Origin: Actinomadura physcomitrii
GTDB lineage: Bacteria > Actinomycetota > Actinomycetes > Streptosporangiales > Streptosporangiaceae
NCBI RefSeq assembly: GCF_008923205.2
Contig: NZ_WBMS02000055.1
Span: 1 to 51,641 of the forward strand
DNA length: 51,641 nucleotides
Direction of reading: 5' to 3'
Part shown: positions 1-8,803 of the stretch, piece after piece
Layout of the letters: each line of letters opens with the position of its first letter
How positions within the stretch are numbered: the stretch's first letter is position 1
Program-made: the position numbers and the translations under genes
The notes under the pieces: generated by a model
Databases searched by the model: none
What the model saw: the letters and a program-made list of their open reading frames with translations, nothing else
What the model was told of the DNA's origin: nothing

Positions 1-17
1 CGGGGCGGATCAGCGGA

Positions 18-803
18 TCAGGCGTCGACCAGGTCGATGAGGTCGGCGATGGAGGGCACGACCCGGTGCGGGCGGAACGGGAAGCGGCCCACCTCGTCCT
101 TGCGGGTCACCCCGGTCAGCACCAGGATCGTCTCCAGGCCCGCCTCCACGCCGGCGACGATGTCGGTGTCCATCCGGTCGCCGACCATCGCGGTCTGCTC
201 GCTGTGCCCGCCGACGACGTTCAGCGCGGTCCGCATCATCAGCGGGTTCGGCTTGCCGACGAAGTACGGCTCCACCCCCGTCGCGCGGGTGATCATGGCG
301 GCGACGGCGCCGCAGGCGGGCAGCGAGCCCTCCTGGGACGGGCCGACCGGGTCGGGGTTGGTCGCCACGAACCGGGCGCCGCCCTCGATCAGCCGGATCG
401 CCTGGGTGATCTGGGAGAAGCTGTAGGTGCGGGTCTCCCCGAGCACCACGTAGTCGGGGCTGATGTCGGTGAGGACGTAGTCGGCCTCGTGCAGCGCCGT
501 GGTCAGCCCCGCCTCGCCGATCACGTACGCCGATCCCGCGGGCCGCTGGTCGGCCAGGAAGCGGGCGGTGGCCAGCGCCGAGGTCCAGATCGACTCGGCC
601 GGCACCGCCAGCCCGAGCGCGGCGAGCCGGGCCGACAGGTCGCGGCGGGTGTAGATCGAGTTGTTGGTCAGCACGAGGAACGGCTTGCCGGAGGCGGCGA
701 GCCTGCGGATGAACTCGTCGGCGCCGGGGACGGGGTGGCCCTCGTGCACCAGCACGCCGTCCATGTCCGACAGCCAGTACTCGATCGGCTTGCGCTCGGT
801 CAT
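18..803 (-). CDS. HAD-IIA family sugar-phosphatase-like hydrolase (NagD type)
   Basis: The protein has 261 aa and belongs to the HAD superfamily, subfamily IIA, whose members hydrolyse small cytosolic phosphates such as nucleotide or sugar phosphates. The DxDGV motif (Asp13, Asp15) gives the nucleophile and acid/base. VLTNNS near residue 50 is motif II, GKPNP near 190 holds the motif III lysine, and MVGDRMDTDI near 212 is the Mg-binding motif IV. The ATG at 803 is chosen because DMDGV then lies close to the N-terminus, as in the family, and a GGGGAC stretch precedes it. It is divergent from the AMP ligase across a 169-base region with palindromes. The exact substrate cannot be read from sequence. 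Confidence 0.9.
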   Translation of the reverse strand: MTERKPIEYWLSDMDGVLVHEGHPVPGADEFIRRLAASGKPFLVLTNNSIYTRRDLSARLAALGLAVPAESIWTSALATARFLADQRPAGSAYVIGEAGLTTALHEADYVLTDISPDYVVLGETRTYSFSQITQAIRLIEGGARFVATNPDPVGPSQEGSLPACGAVAAMITRATGVEPYFVGKPNPLMMRTALNVVGGHSEQTAMVGDRMDTDIVAGVEAGLETILVLTGVTRKDEVGRFPFRPHRVVPSIADLIDLVDA

Positions 804-882
804 GTCCCCATTGTCGCAGGTGGAGATCTTCGGGTGGAACGGTCCGGCGGCGTCCGCGCGGACCGTTGACCGGCGAGTGAGA

Positions 883-924
883 CAAATCATAGATTTGCCC
901 CACGGTGCGCCGAACCGTGTTCGG
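883..924. promoter_or_regulatory. Palindrome cluster in the HAD / AMP-ligase divergent promoter
   Basis: Three inverted repeats lie within 42 bases between two divergent genes: CAAAT-N5-ATTTG (883-897), CACGGT-N7-ACCGTG (901-919) and CCGAAC-CGT-GTTCGG (910-924). The last two overlap. This is the most A+T-rich part of the gap. Operator function is inferred from position and symmetry, and no adjacent regulator gene identifies the binding protein. Confidence 0.4.
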
Positions 925-972
925 TGTCAGGGCCGCTCGGCGGCGCGCCGGTGCAGTCCGCGGGAGGCGCGC

Positions 973-2691
973 GTGCAGAGCCGCGAAACCAACGGCCCCG
1001 AGCTGACGATCGCCGAGGCCAGGGCCCGGCTGACGGCCCCGGGCCAGCTGTTCGAGATGGACCAGGTCGACATCCGCGGCGTGCCGACCCGGATCTGGAA
1101 GAACGCCCCGACCACCCTGCGGGAGGTCCTGGAGCTGTCGGGCGGGCACGGCGACGCCCCGTTCCTGGTCTACGAGGACGACCGGCTGAGCTTCGCCGAG
1201 CATTACCGGCGCGCCGCCGCGTTCGGGCGGCTGCTGGTGGAGCGGTACGGCATCGCCAAGGGCGACCGGGTCGCGATCGCGATGCGCAACTACCCCGAAT
1301 GGTCGGTGGCGTTCTTCGGCGCCGCCGTCGCCGGCGCCGTCGTCGTCCCGCTGAACGCCTGGTGGAGCGCCGACGAGCTGGAGTACGGGCTGCGCGACAG
1401 CGGCGCCCGGCTGCTCGTCGCCGACGCCCAGCGCGCCGAGCGCCTCGCCGGCGTGCTGCCCGGCCTGGCGATCCCGCTGCTGGTGGCCCGCCCCGCGGGC
1501 GGCCCGCCCGCCGGCGGCGAGGACTTCGCCGCCGCCCTGGCCGCCGCGCTGGACGACGGCCGGGACGGCCCGCCGCAGGTGGAGATCGGCCCCGAGGACG
1601 ACGCCACGATCTTCTACACCTCCGGCACCACCGGGCGCTCCAAGGGCGCCCTCGGCACCCACCGCAACATCACCACCAACCCGGTCAGCCTCGCCTACGG
1701 GCTGCTGTCGGCCGGGGTGCGCGCCGGCGCCACGATCGAGCAGCTCACCCGGCCGCAGCCGCGCGTCACGCTGCTGAGCGTGCCGTTCTTCCACGCCACC
1801 GGCTGCCACTCGGTGCTGGTGTCCAGCGCGCTGCAGGGCGGCACCGTCGTGCTGATGTACAAGTGGGACGTCACCAAGGCGCTGGAGCTGATCGAGCGCG
1901 AGCGCGTCACCGGGTTCGGCGGGGTGCCGACGATGGCGTGGCAGGTGCTGACCTCCCCCGAGTTCGACAAGTACGACACCTCCAGCCTCACCGGCGTCAG
2001 CTACGGCGGCGCGCCCGCCGCGCCCGCCCTCGTCGACAAGATCAGGGAGCGGCTGCCGCAGCGGGTCCCCGGCAACGGCTACGGCCTCACCGAGACCTCC
2101 TCGGTCACCACCTACAACGGCGGCGTGAACTACCTGGAGCACCCCGACAGCGTCGGCCCGCCCGTCGCGGTCTGCGACGTCAAGGTCGTCGACCCCGCCA
2201 CCGGCGAGCAGCTGCCGCCCGGCGAGGTCGGGGAGCTGCTCATCGCCGGCCCCAACGTCATCAAGGGGTACTGGAACAAGCCGGAGGCGACCGCGCAGGC
2301 GTTCGCGGACGGCTGGTTCCACAGCGGCGACCTGGCCCGCCTGGACGCCGACGGGTTCGTCTACATCGTCGACCGCGCCAAGGACATGCTGATCCGCGGC
2401 GGCGAGAACGTCTACTGCGCCGAGGTCGAGGCCGCCCTGTACGAGCATCCCGCCGTCGCCGACTGCGCCGTCATCGGCGTCCCCCACGACGTCCTGGGCG
2501 AGGAGGTCGGCGCCGTCGTCGTCCCCCGCCCCGGCACCGCGCCGGCCCCCGAGGAGATCCAGGGGTTCCTGCGCGCACGGATCGCCGCGTTCAAGGTGCC
2601 CGTCCACTTCTGGTTCCGCGACGAGGGACTGCCCCGCAACCCCGGCGGGAAGATCCTCAAGACCCGGCTGCGCGGCGAGCTGCTCGGCTGA
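973..2691 (+). CDS. Class I adenylate-forming enzyme (fatty acyl/aryl-CoA ligase-like)
   Basis: The 572-aa protein has the AMP-binding fold used to activate carboxylic acids with ATP and load them on CoA. Motifs in order are TSGTTG at 216-221 followed by RSKG (phosphate-binding loop), GYGLTETSS (adenine binding), the hinge region HSGDLARLDADGFVYIVDR, and a C-terminal GGK with Lys560, the catalytic lysine of adenylation. The frame is open further upstream, but GTG 973 is preferred because GGGAGG lies five bases before it and upstream codons do not resemble the family. Nearby acyl-CoA oxidase, acyltransferase and KAS III genes suggest acyl metabolism. The acid substrate is unknown. Confidence 0.88.
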   Translation: MQSRETNGPELTIAEARARLTAPGQLFEMDQVDIRGVPTRIWKNAPTTLREVLELSGGHGDAPFLVYEDDRLSFAEHYRRAAAFGRLLVERYGIAKGDRVAIAMRNYPEWSVAFFGAAVAGAVVVPLNAWWSADELEYGLRDSGARLLVADAQRAERLAGVLPGLAIPLLVARPAGGPPAGGEDFAAALAAALDDGRDGPPQVEIGPEDDATIFYTSGTTGRSKGALGTHRNITTNPVSLAYGLLSAGVRAGATIEQLTRPQPRVTLLSVPFFHATGCHSVLVSSALQGGTVVLMYKWDVTKALELIERERVTGFGGVPTMAWQVLTSPEFDKYDTSSLTGVSYGGAPAAPALVDKIRERLPQRVPGNGYGLTETSSVTTYNGGVNYLEHPDSVGPPVAVCDVKVVDPATGEQLPPGEVGELLIAGPNVIKGYWNKPEATAQAFADGWFHSGDLARLDADGFVYIVDRAKDMLIRGGENVYCAEVEAALYEHPAVADCAVIGVPHDVLGEEVGAVVVPRPGTAPAPEEIQGFLRARIAAFKVPVHFWFRDEGLPRNPGGKILKTRLRGELLG

Positions 2692-2765
2692 CCCGCCGCC
2701 GCGTTCACCGGTCACCGGCGCCGGCGCGCCCGTCCACCCCCGGGCGCGCCGGGTAACGTGATCAT

Positions 2766-3190
2766 GTGAGCGAACACCGAACCGCCGGCGCGATCCACCG
2801 GATCAACGCGCCGGACCTGGCGCCCGGCCCCGGCTACAGCCACGTCGTCTCGGTGGACGTCCCCGGACGCCTGGTCGTGGTCAGCGGGCAGATCGCCCTG
2901 GACCCGGCCGGGAACCTCGTCGGCCCGGCGACCTGGAGGCCCAGACCCGGCAGGTGTTCACCAACCTGCGCGCCGCGCTCGCGGCCGCCGGCGCCGGCTG
3001 GGAGCACGTGGTGCGGCTCGGGTACTTCCTGCGCGACGCGTCGCAGGTCGGCGTCGTGCGCGCCGTCCGCGCCCAGATGCCGCCCGACGGCGTCGACCCC
3101 GCCGCGTCGCTGATCGAAGTGTCCGGGCTGGTCCGCGACGACCTGCTCATCGAGGTGGAGGCCCTCGCCGTCGTCCCCGCCGGCTCCTGA
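2766..3190 (+). pseudogene. RidA (YjgF) family protein, broken by a one-base frameshift
   Basis: RidA proteins hydrolyse reactive enamine/imine intermediates. The first frame (GTG 2766) gives a good RidA N-terminus ending SGQIALDPAGNLVGP. The rest, starting GDLEAQTRQVF with a normal C-terminus to 3190, is read in another frame. Adding one G in the CCCGG run at 2924-2928 would restore VGPGDLEAQTRQVF, exactly the family pattern, so one base appears lost. TAACGT at 2754-2759 lies six bases before the GTG and suggests a leaderless transcript. It may be a real mutation or a sequencing error. Repaired, it would be about 141 aa, a normal RidA length. Confidence 0.82.
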
Positions 3191-3223
3191 CCGCGCCCGC
3201 CTCCCGACCGCCCCGGCGACGCC

Positions 3224-3254
3224 GCGGGGGCGGGGCCGCCGGCCCCGCCCCCGC
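3224..3254. terminator. Bidirectional hairpin between convergent ridA-like and terD-like genes
   Basis: A perfect 14-bp inverted repeat (GCGGGGGCGGGGCC, three-base loop, complement) lies in the 78-base gap between two genes reading towards each other. It has no long T run, as is usual for GC-rich actinomycete terminators. Confidence 0.7.
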
Positions 3255-3268
3255 CCGCCCGGCGGCCG

Positions 3269-3844
3269 TCAGACGTTCACGCCGAAGTCGGCGGCGATGC
3301 CCGCCAGCCCGGAGGCGTACCCCTGGCCGACCGCGCGGAACTTCCACTCCGCGCCGTTGCGGTACAGCTCGCCGAACACCATCGCGGTCTCGGTCGAGGC
3401 GTCCTCCGACAGGTCGTAGCGGGCGATCTCCCCGCCGCCGGCCTGGTTCACCACCCGGATGAAGGCGTTGCGGACCTGCCCGAAGTTCTGCTGCCGGCCG
3501 TCGGCGTCGTAGATCGACACCGGGAACACGATCTTGGAGACCTCGGCCGGGACGGTCTGCAGGTCCACCTTGATCTGCTCGTCGTCGCCCTCGCCCTCGC
3601 CGGTCAGGTTGTCGCCGGTGTGCTCCACCGACCCGTCGGGGCTCTTGAGGTTGTTGAAGAACACGAAGTGCTGGTCCGACAGGACCTTGTTCTCCGCCGA
3701 GCACAGCAGCGCGCTGGCGTCCAGGTCGAAGTCGGTTCCGGTGGTGGTGCGCACGTCCCAGCCCAGACCCACCACGACCGCGGTCAGTCCGGGAGCCTCC
3801 TTGGTCAACGAGACGTTGCCGCCCTTGCTCAGACTGACTCCCAC
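3269..3844 (-). CDS. TerD family protein
   Basis: The 191-aa protein matches TerD over its full length: MGVSLSKGGNVSL at the N-terminus, GWDVR, DFDLDASAL, and YDADGRQQNFGQVRNAFIR followed by YDLSEDASTETAMVFGELYR in the second half. The acidic DLDAS and DLSEDAS segments are the family's calcium-binding sites. TerD-like proteins are cytoplasmic, linked to tellurite or stress resistance, and in actinomycetes often to differentiation. The start is GTG 3844, with GGAGGT seven bases upstream. It stands alone rather than in a ter operon, and its role here is unknown. Confidence 0.95.
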   Translation of the reverse strand: MGVSLSKGGNVSLTKEAPGLTAVVVGLGWDVRTTTGTDFDLDASALLCSAENKVLSDQHFVFFNNLKSPDGSVEHTGDNLTGEGEGDDEQIKVDLQTVPAEVSKIVFPVSIYDADGRQQNFGQVRNAFIRVVNQAGGGEIARYDLSEDASTETAMVFGELYRNGAEWKFRAVGQGYASGLAGIAADFGVNV

Positions 3845-4027
3845 TGTGCCTACCTCCGTATCGGACCGGGCGGATGACCCTCACCCGCGGCCTGTCTTAG
3901 CAGAACGGTAGCCAGTCCCCGCCGGTTCCCCCGGCGGTTTCGCCCATGACCGGCGTGGCGTGCGGGTTCACGCCCGCGCGCCCCGCCGGTTCACGGGCCG
4001 GTTCACGGGCCGGTCGCGAGCCGCCGG

Positions 4028-5830
4028 TCAGCCGCCGGTGAGGAACGCCGCCGGCTCGGTGATCACCGGCGGCAGCTCGAACGCCGCCGCCAGCTCGCCC
4101 GCGCGCGGCGCGAGCTCGTCGCAGGCCCGCCGCCGCGCCGCGTCCACCTCGGCCAGCCACCCGGGCGGTACGACGCCCTGGTCCAGCAGCCCGGCGGCGC
4201 GGCGCGCCATCCAGTTCACCGCGTGCAGGCGCAGCACCGGCTGCAGCGGCGCCGGGCCCGCCTGCGCGGCGGCGTCGCAGATCTCCAGCGTGACGCGGTC
4301 GGCGCACGCGGTCGCGGTCCGCGCGGCCAGCGCGAGGTTGTCGTTCCAGGCGGTGAACGGGTCGGCGCCCGCGGCGCCGGCGGCGCGGACCCGGGCGGCG
4401 AGCGCGTCGCGCATCCGCCGCTCGGCCTCGCGCGCCAGGAACAGCGGCACCCGCGGCGAGTCCGGGTCCCCGCCGTCGGGCGGGCCCGGCTCGGCCTCGG
4501 GCGGGGTGTAGCGGTCCAGGTCGGCCATCGCGCGCGCCGTGTCGTACAGGATCAGCTCGTTGTCGCCGCCGGCGTTCATGTAGGCGTGGGTGAGGCCGCG
4601 GTAGGCGTTGAGGCGCTCGACGGCCGCGAACCCGGGCGCGCCCGAATGCACCCGGCACATCGACACCGTCTCCTGCGCGGTGGCGGTGCAGGCCGCCTTC
4701 AGCAGCGCCAGGTCCCGGTCGACCGCCGACCACGGCGCCCACGCGGTCGCCGGCCCGCCGGCGGGCGCGTCGGCGGAGGTGCGGCGCGCCTTGACGTGCG
4801 CGGCGACGGCGGTCAGCGCGTACGCCGTCGCCAGCGCGCCCAGCACCGCCTCCTGCTGGTTGCGGTAGTCGGTCAGCGGGCGGCGCGGCGCGAGCCGGCC
4901 GAGGGTGGAGCGGCCCGCCGAGTGCGCCAGCAGCATCCCCGCCGACGCGCGGGTGACCGCGGCGGACGCGGAGATCACCGCGCGCCACACCGCGGGCGCG
5001 ATGCCCATCGAGCGGGTCAGCCGCGCGGCCGGCGATCCGGCGGGGTCGTGGAAGGAGCCGTCGGCCTCGACGCGGGCGCCGTCGCTCAGCCACGCCTCGT
5101 AGGGGACGTGCAGATCCTCCAGCAGCACGGCCGCGTAGTCGACCTGCAGGCCGGTGGTCTCGGGCGCCGGCACGACCCGCACGCCGGGCGGGACGGTCCC
5201 GTCGGGGCCGCGGACCGGCACCGCGAACACGAACACCCCGCGCTCCTTTCCGCCGTGCACGAGGGTGGCGTAGACGCAGGCGGTCTTGGGCAGGGCGGGG
5301 TGGGCGGTACTGGTGGGGAACTTGGCGGCCCGCACGTCGGGGGTGCGCAGCACGAACCCGCCGGTGGCGGGGTCGTGGCGGGCGACGGTGCGCGGCGACA
5401 GGTGGCTGTTGCTGCGGCCGACCTCGGTCATCAGCAGCGTCCCGAACGAGTCCATCGACTCCAGCGCGCGGCGGGCGGCGCCGCCGCCGTCCGCGCCGCC
5501 GAACCGGATGATCGGGCCGAGCGCCAGGGTGTAGTGCAGCAGCATCACGTGGAACAGCGCCGGGTCGGCGATCGCGGCGCGCTCCAGCAGCGCGCACAGC
5601 GCCGGCGGGTCGTCCAGCAGCTCGGAGGCGGGCGGCACGGCGCGGCCGGCGCGCCGCAGCCGCGCGTAGGTGAGGGCCTGGTGGTCGCGGGCGGTCAGGT
5701 CGCCGGGGTAGGTGAAGAACTCCTCGGGGACGGCGTCGTCGAGCCGTTCGCGGAGCTTTTGGCCGGGGGACGCGCCGCGCACGAAGCCGGCGAGGTCACC
5801 ATCGGGAAAGGTGCCCATGGACATGCCCAT
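4028..5830 (-). CDS. Acyl-CoA oxidase/dehydrogenase-like flavoprotein
   Basis: The 600-aa protein has the architecture of acyl-CoA oxidases: an N-terminal helical part, a middle beta domain with the segment MTEVGRSNSHLSPRTVARHD (flavin/substrate region), and a long helical C-terminal half with QETVSMCRVHSG and the conserved NAYRGLTHAYMNAGGDNELI stretch. These enzymes introduce a 2,3-double bond into acyl-CoA and pass electrons to O2 (oxidases) or ETF. The ATG at 5830 has AGGAG seven bases upstream. The gene lies 113 bases downstream of the acyltransferase, on the same strand, so the two may be co-transcribed. Substrate and electron acceptor are not readable. Confidence 0.82.
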   Translation of the reverse strand: MGMSMGTFPDGDLAGFVRGASPGQKLRERLDDAVPEEFFTYPGDLTARDHQALTYARLRRAGRAVPPASELLDDPPALCALLERAAIADPALFHVMLLHYTLALGPIIRFGGADGGGAARRALESMDSFGTLLMTEVGRSNSHLSPRTVARHDPATGGFVLRTPDVRAAKFPTSTAHPALPKTACVYATLVHGGKERGVFVFAVPVRGPDGTVPPGVRVVPAPETTGLQVDYAAVLLEDLHVPYEAWLSDGARVEADGSFHDPAGSPAARLTRSMGIAPAVWRAVISASAAVTRASAGMLLAHSAGRSTLGRLAPRRPLTDYRNQQEAVLGALATAYALTAVAAHVKARRTSADAPAGGPATAWAPWSAVDRDLALLKAACTATAQETVSMCRVHSGAPGFAAVERLNAYRGLTHAYMNAGGDNELILYDTARAMADLDRYTPPEAEPGPPDGGDPDSPRVPLFLAREAERRMRDALAARVRAAGAAGADPFTAWNDNLALAARTATACADRVTLEICDAAAQAGPAPLQPVLRLHAVNWMARRAAGLLDQGVVPPGWLAEVDAARRRACDELAPRAGELAAAFELPPVITEPAAFLTGG

Positions 5831-5943
5831 CGCGCTGCTCTCCTGTCGGGACGGAGTGGTCGGGCCGGACGGATCGGGCGGAAGCCGAAGCGGAAGCGGG
5901 CATCCCGGGCCGGCCTGGACCGGCCCGGGGTGTGGCGAGGGGG

Positions 5944-7041
5944 TCAGGCCTGCGGGTCGGGGGTGATGCCGGGCGCGGACTTGCCGACCGGCGGGACGTC
6001 GGCCCCGCTCGCGCCGGCGGCGCCGGGGGCGGTGGCGCGGGGGCGCGGCACGCCCGGGCGGGGCCGGTCGCGCAGCGGCACCAGGAAGGTGCGGGCGTCC
6101 GGGACGCTGAGGCGGGCGCACTGGCACAGCGCGTTGCCGGGGCCGGCCTCGGCGAACACGGTCGCGCCGGCGGCGTGCACGGCGCGCAGCGCCTCCGGTA
6201 GCCGGACGGGCCTGACGATGCAGTCGGCCAGCGCCCGGTGCAGGTCGTCGTCGTCGCGGTAGGCGCGGCCGCGCACCGGGGAGTGCACCGCCACCTCCAG
6301 CGGCCGCTGCGGGAACGCGCGGATCAGGGAGTACCACTCCTCGTCGGCGCCGGCCATCGCGGGATGGTGCGACAGGTAGGGCACGGCGAGCCGGACGGCC
6401 CGCACGCCGGTGTCGCGGGCGGTGGCCAGCACCGCCTCCAGCGGGGCGTCCGGGCCGGACACGACGGTGACCGAGGGGGCGTTCAGGCACGCGACGACGA
6501 CCTCGGGCGCGCCGGCGGCGTCGATGCAGGCGCGGGCGCCGTCCTCACCGGCCTCCAGCAGCGCCATCCCGCCGCCCGCGCCGCGGCGGGCGAGGACGTC
6601 GACGAGGCTGACGGCCATCCGGGCGCCGTCGGCGATCGCGAACACGCCCGCGCAGACCATCGCGGCGATCTCCCCGAAGCTCTGCCCGACGGCGAAGCCG
6701 GGCTGCACGCCGACCGCGCGCAGCGCGCGGTCGACGGCGACGCAGGAGGCGTAGCCGGCGAGCTGGGCGACGCCGGGGGCGCGGGCCGCCGCCCGGTACC
6801 CGGCGGGGTCCTCCAGCAGGATCGCGCGCAGCGACGGCCACCCCCGCGGCAGGCCCTCCTGGACGGCGTCCAGCACGTCGGCGGCGGCGCGTGCGGCGGC
6901 CGGACCGGAACGTGCCAGCGAGGGCAGGTCGGGGACGCCGGCCGAGCCGGTCCCGGCGAACAGGAACGCGCAGACGTCATCGGGTTTGAGCTCCCCGGCG
7001 AGGTCGAAGGGGCCGTCCGGTCGGAAAGAGGAGTGGGACAC
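5944..7041 (-). CDS. Free-standing acyltransferase (FabD/AT fold), atypical active site
   Basis: The 365-aa protein aligns with malonyl-CoA:ACP transacylases. GQSFGE carries the nucleophile Ser121 (usually GHSxGE) and is followed by AAMVCAGVFAIADGAR, close to E. coli FabD. SHHPAM holds the likely catalytic His225. Two features are odd. The N-terminal GQGSQ loop is GTGSA, and an ungapped alignment from the serine puts Leu146 where FabD has Arg117, the residue that binds the malonyl carboxylate. A non-carboxylated acyl substrate or hydrolytic editing is therefore inferred. The C-terminal 30 residues are Pro/Ala-rich. GTG 7041 follows AAGGAG. The gene is divergent from KAS III. Confidence 0.82.
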   Translation of the reverse strand: MSHSSFRPDGPFDLAGELKPDDVCAFLFAGTGSAGVPDLPSLARSGPAAARAAADVLDAVQEGLPRGWPSLRAILLEDPAGYRAAARAPGVAQLAGYASCVAVDRALRAVGVQPGFAVGQSFGEIAAMVCAGVFAIADGARMAVSLVDVLARRGAGGGMALLEAGEDGARACIDAAGAPEVVVACLNAPSVTVVSGPDAPLEAVLATARDTGVRAVRLAVPYLSHHPAMAGADEEWYSLIRAFPQRPLEVAVHSPVRGRAYRDDDDLHRALADCIVRPVRLPEALRAVHAAGATVFAEAGPGNALCQCARLSVPDARTFLVPLRDRPRPGVPRPRATAPGAAGASGADVPPVGKSAPGITPDPQA

Positions 7042-7254
7042 GCGGGGTCTCCTTACCTGGAAGGAAGGCTCTCTTTTCTTTTCGGATAAAGGCCGCTTAA
7101 CGAGGAGTTATAGAACACAAATCCTGAAATGGGATTATTCACTTATAAAATCGGCCTGGCAACCATCGGTGCAACGGACGGACCGCAGAGCGGCCCCGCG
7201 GCGCCGCGCCCGGCCACGACCGCCGGCCTCGCCGCCGGCTGGGGGGAGCGACGC
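7042..7254. promoter_or_regulatory. Divergent A+T-rich promoter region, acyltransferase / KAS III
   Basis: These 213 bases separate two divergent genes and contain one of the most A+T-rich stretches of the window (about 7070-7155). An inverted repeat AATCC-N7-GGATT (7120-7136) sits near the centre. TATAAA at 7143-7148 could be a plus-strand -10, and TATAAC near 7108-7113 (minus strand) could be a -10 for the acyltransferase. Coordinate control of both genes is inferred. The last 80 bases before the KAS III gene are GC-rich, with no recognised element. Confidence 0.5.
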
Positions 7255-8277
7255 ATGACCTGGAGCGACCAGCAGCCCGCGCACACCCGGTGGGCGATCC
7301 GCGGCACCGGCTCCTACCTGCCGGAGCGGTGCGTGCCCAGCACCGAGGTGGCGCGCTCGCTCGGCCTCGCGGACGGCTGGGTGCGCGAGCGCACCGGCAT
7401 CCGCACCCGGCATCTCGCCGCTCCCGGGCAGGCCGCCTCCGACCTCGCCGCCGCCGCCGCGCGCGACGCGCTGGACGCGGCCGGGCTGCGCCCCGCCGAC
7501 CTCGGCCTGATCGTGCTCGGCACCTCCACCCCCGACGAGCTCGGCCCCTCCACCGCCTGCCGCGTGCAGGCGCTGCTCGGCGCCCGCGGCGCCGCCGCCT
7601 TCGACGTCGCCGCCGCCTGCGCCGGGTTCGTGTTCGGGTTGCAGGCGGCGCTCGGCTGGCTCGCCGCTCAGCGCGGAGCCGCCCCGTACGCGCTGGTCAT
7701 CGGCGTCGAGGTGTACTCGCGGTTCCTCGACCCCGCCGACCGCGGCACCGCCGCGCTGTTCGGCGACGGCGCCGCCGCCGCGGTCGTCGGGCCCGTCCCG
7801 GCCCCCTACGGAATCGGGCCGGTGACGCTCGGCTCGGACGGCACCCGCGCCGGCGACGTCCTCATCCCCGCCGGCGGTTCGCGGCTCCCGGCGAGCCCGC
7901 GGACGCTGGCCGATCTCGGTCACACCATCCGCATGGACGGCCGCGCCGTCCGCGGCTTCATCGCCGAGACGCTGCCCCGGCTGGTCGCCGAGGCGTGCGC
8001 GGACGCCGGGATCAAACCCGCCGACCTCGCCCTGGTCGTCCCGCACCAGCCCAACCCGCGGCTGGTGGCCTCGCTGGCCGGACGCGCCGGCCTCGACCCG
8101 GCGCAGCTGGTGATCGCCGGGGAGGACGTCGGCAACATCGGCGCCGCCAGCCTGCCCTACGCGCTGGACCGCGCCGTGCGCGACGGCCGCATCGCGGGCG
8201 GCGACCTGGTGCTGCTCGCCGGGTTCGGCGCCGGGCTGACCTGGGGCCGCACCCTCATCACCTGGCCCGCCGCCTGA
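7255..8277 (+). CDS. Beta-ketoacyl-ACP synthase III (KAS III / FabH-like)
   Basis: The 340-aa protein has the full KAS III triad: Cys122 in AAACAGF, His264 in PHQPN and Asn294 in GNIGAAS. The N-terminus GTGSYLPE and the WVRERTGIRTR segment are typical. KAS III enzymes condense a starter acyl-CoA with malonyl-ACP, and relatives move acyl groups to amines or alcohols. ATG 7255 is chosen because it follows GGGGGGAG and places GTGSYLP near the N-terminus. The neighbouring divergent acyltransferase and oxidase suggest a dedicated acyl pathway rather than housekeeping fatty acid synthesis, since no ACP or KAS II gene is nearby. Confidence 0.9.
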   Translation: MTWSDQQPAHTRWAIRGTGSYLPERCVPSTEVARSLGLADGWVRERTGIRTRHLAAPGQAASDLAAAAARDALDAAGLRPADLGLIVLGTSTPDELGPSTACRVQALLGARGAAAFDVAAACAGFVFGLQAALGWLAAQRGAAPYALVIGVEVYSRFLDPADRGTAALFGDGAAAAVVGPVPAPYGIGPVTLGSDGTRAGDVLIPAGGSRLPASPRTLADLGHTIRMDGRAVRGFIAETLPRLVAEACADAGIKPADLALVVPHQPNPRLVASLAGRAGLDPAQLVIAGEDVGNIGAASLPYALDRAVRDGRIAGGDLVLLAGFGAGLTWGRTLITWPAA

Positions 8278-8282
8278 CGCCG

Positions 8283-8327
8283 CCGGGGCGGGCGGACGTC
8301 CCGTCGAGGACGGACCGCCCGCCCCGG
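8283..8327. terminator. Hairpin between convergent KAS III and DoxX genes
   Basis: CCGGGGCGGGCGG (8283-8295) is perfectly complementary to 8315-8327, with a 19-base loop. The gap between the two convergent genes is only 64 bases, so a shared terminator is the simplest reading. Confidence 0.65.
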
Positions 8328-8341
8328 CCGGGCCCGCGCCG

Positions 8342-8803
8342 TCACCGGCGCGGCAGGCCCGCGACCGAGCGCAGCAGGTCGCGGGTCTCGGCGCGGCGGT
8401 CCCAGCCGACCAGCGCGCAGACGGCGGCGAGCGCGGCGGGGAACAGCGCCCACGCGGCGTCCAGCACCAGCAGGTGGGTGAGGACCGCCCCGCCCAGCAG
8501 GCCGATCAGCGCGGTCGCGGCGAACCCGGCCAGCCGCGGCACCACCAGCCCGATCGCGCCGGCGGCCTCGACGGTCCCGGTGACGTACCGGAACCACTGC
8601 CCCCAGCCGATCCGGGTGAAGGTCTCGACCGCGTCGGCCTGCCCGGCGAACTTCGGCAGCGCCGAGGCGAAGAGCAGGAACGCGGCGATGAGGATCTGCG
8701 CGCCCCACAGCGCGCGGCGCAGCGCGCGGCGGCGGCCCCGGACGGGACCGGCGGTGCCGGCGGTGTGGGCGGCGGGGGCGGCGAGGATCTGGGTGACGGT
8801 CAT
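8342..8803 (-). CDS. DoxX family membrane protein
   Basis: The 153-aa protein has four predicted membrane helices (about residues 32-50, 68-88, 93-113 and 118-136). It shows the DoxX pattern: LFASALPKFAG after helix one, WFRYVTGTVEAAGAIGLVVPRLAGFAA, and a final short charged tail. DoxX proteins are small inner-membrane proteins often tied to redox or thiosulfate oxidation, but most actinomycete members are uncharacterised. The ATG at 8803 has AAGGA upstream. An in-frame upstream ATG exists at 8845 but adds a charged, unlikely N-terminus. No operon partner is visible. Confidence 0.85.
   Translation of the reverse strand: MTVTQILAAPAAHTAGTAGPVRGRRRALRRALWGAQILIAAFLLFASALPKFAGQADAVETFTRIGWGQWFRYVTGTVEAAGAIGLVVPRLAGFAATALIGLLGGAVLTHLLVLDAAWALFPAALAAVCALVGWDRRAETRDLLRSVAGLPRR

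Noticed and set aside
10..2715. Very long open frame on the minus strand opposite the HAD and AMP-ligase genes
   Set aside because: The translation is Arg/Gly/Asp low-complexity with no family pattern. It is a by-product of GC-rich codons in the true genes on the other frames.
3269..3844. Complete tellurite-resistance or ter-based defence cluster
   Set aside because: Only one TerD gene is present. No TerB, TerC, TerY or associated ATP-grasp genes are adjacent.
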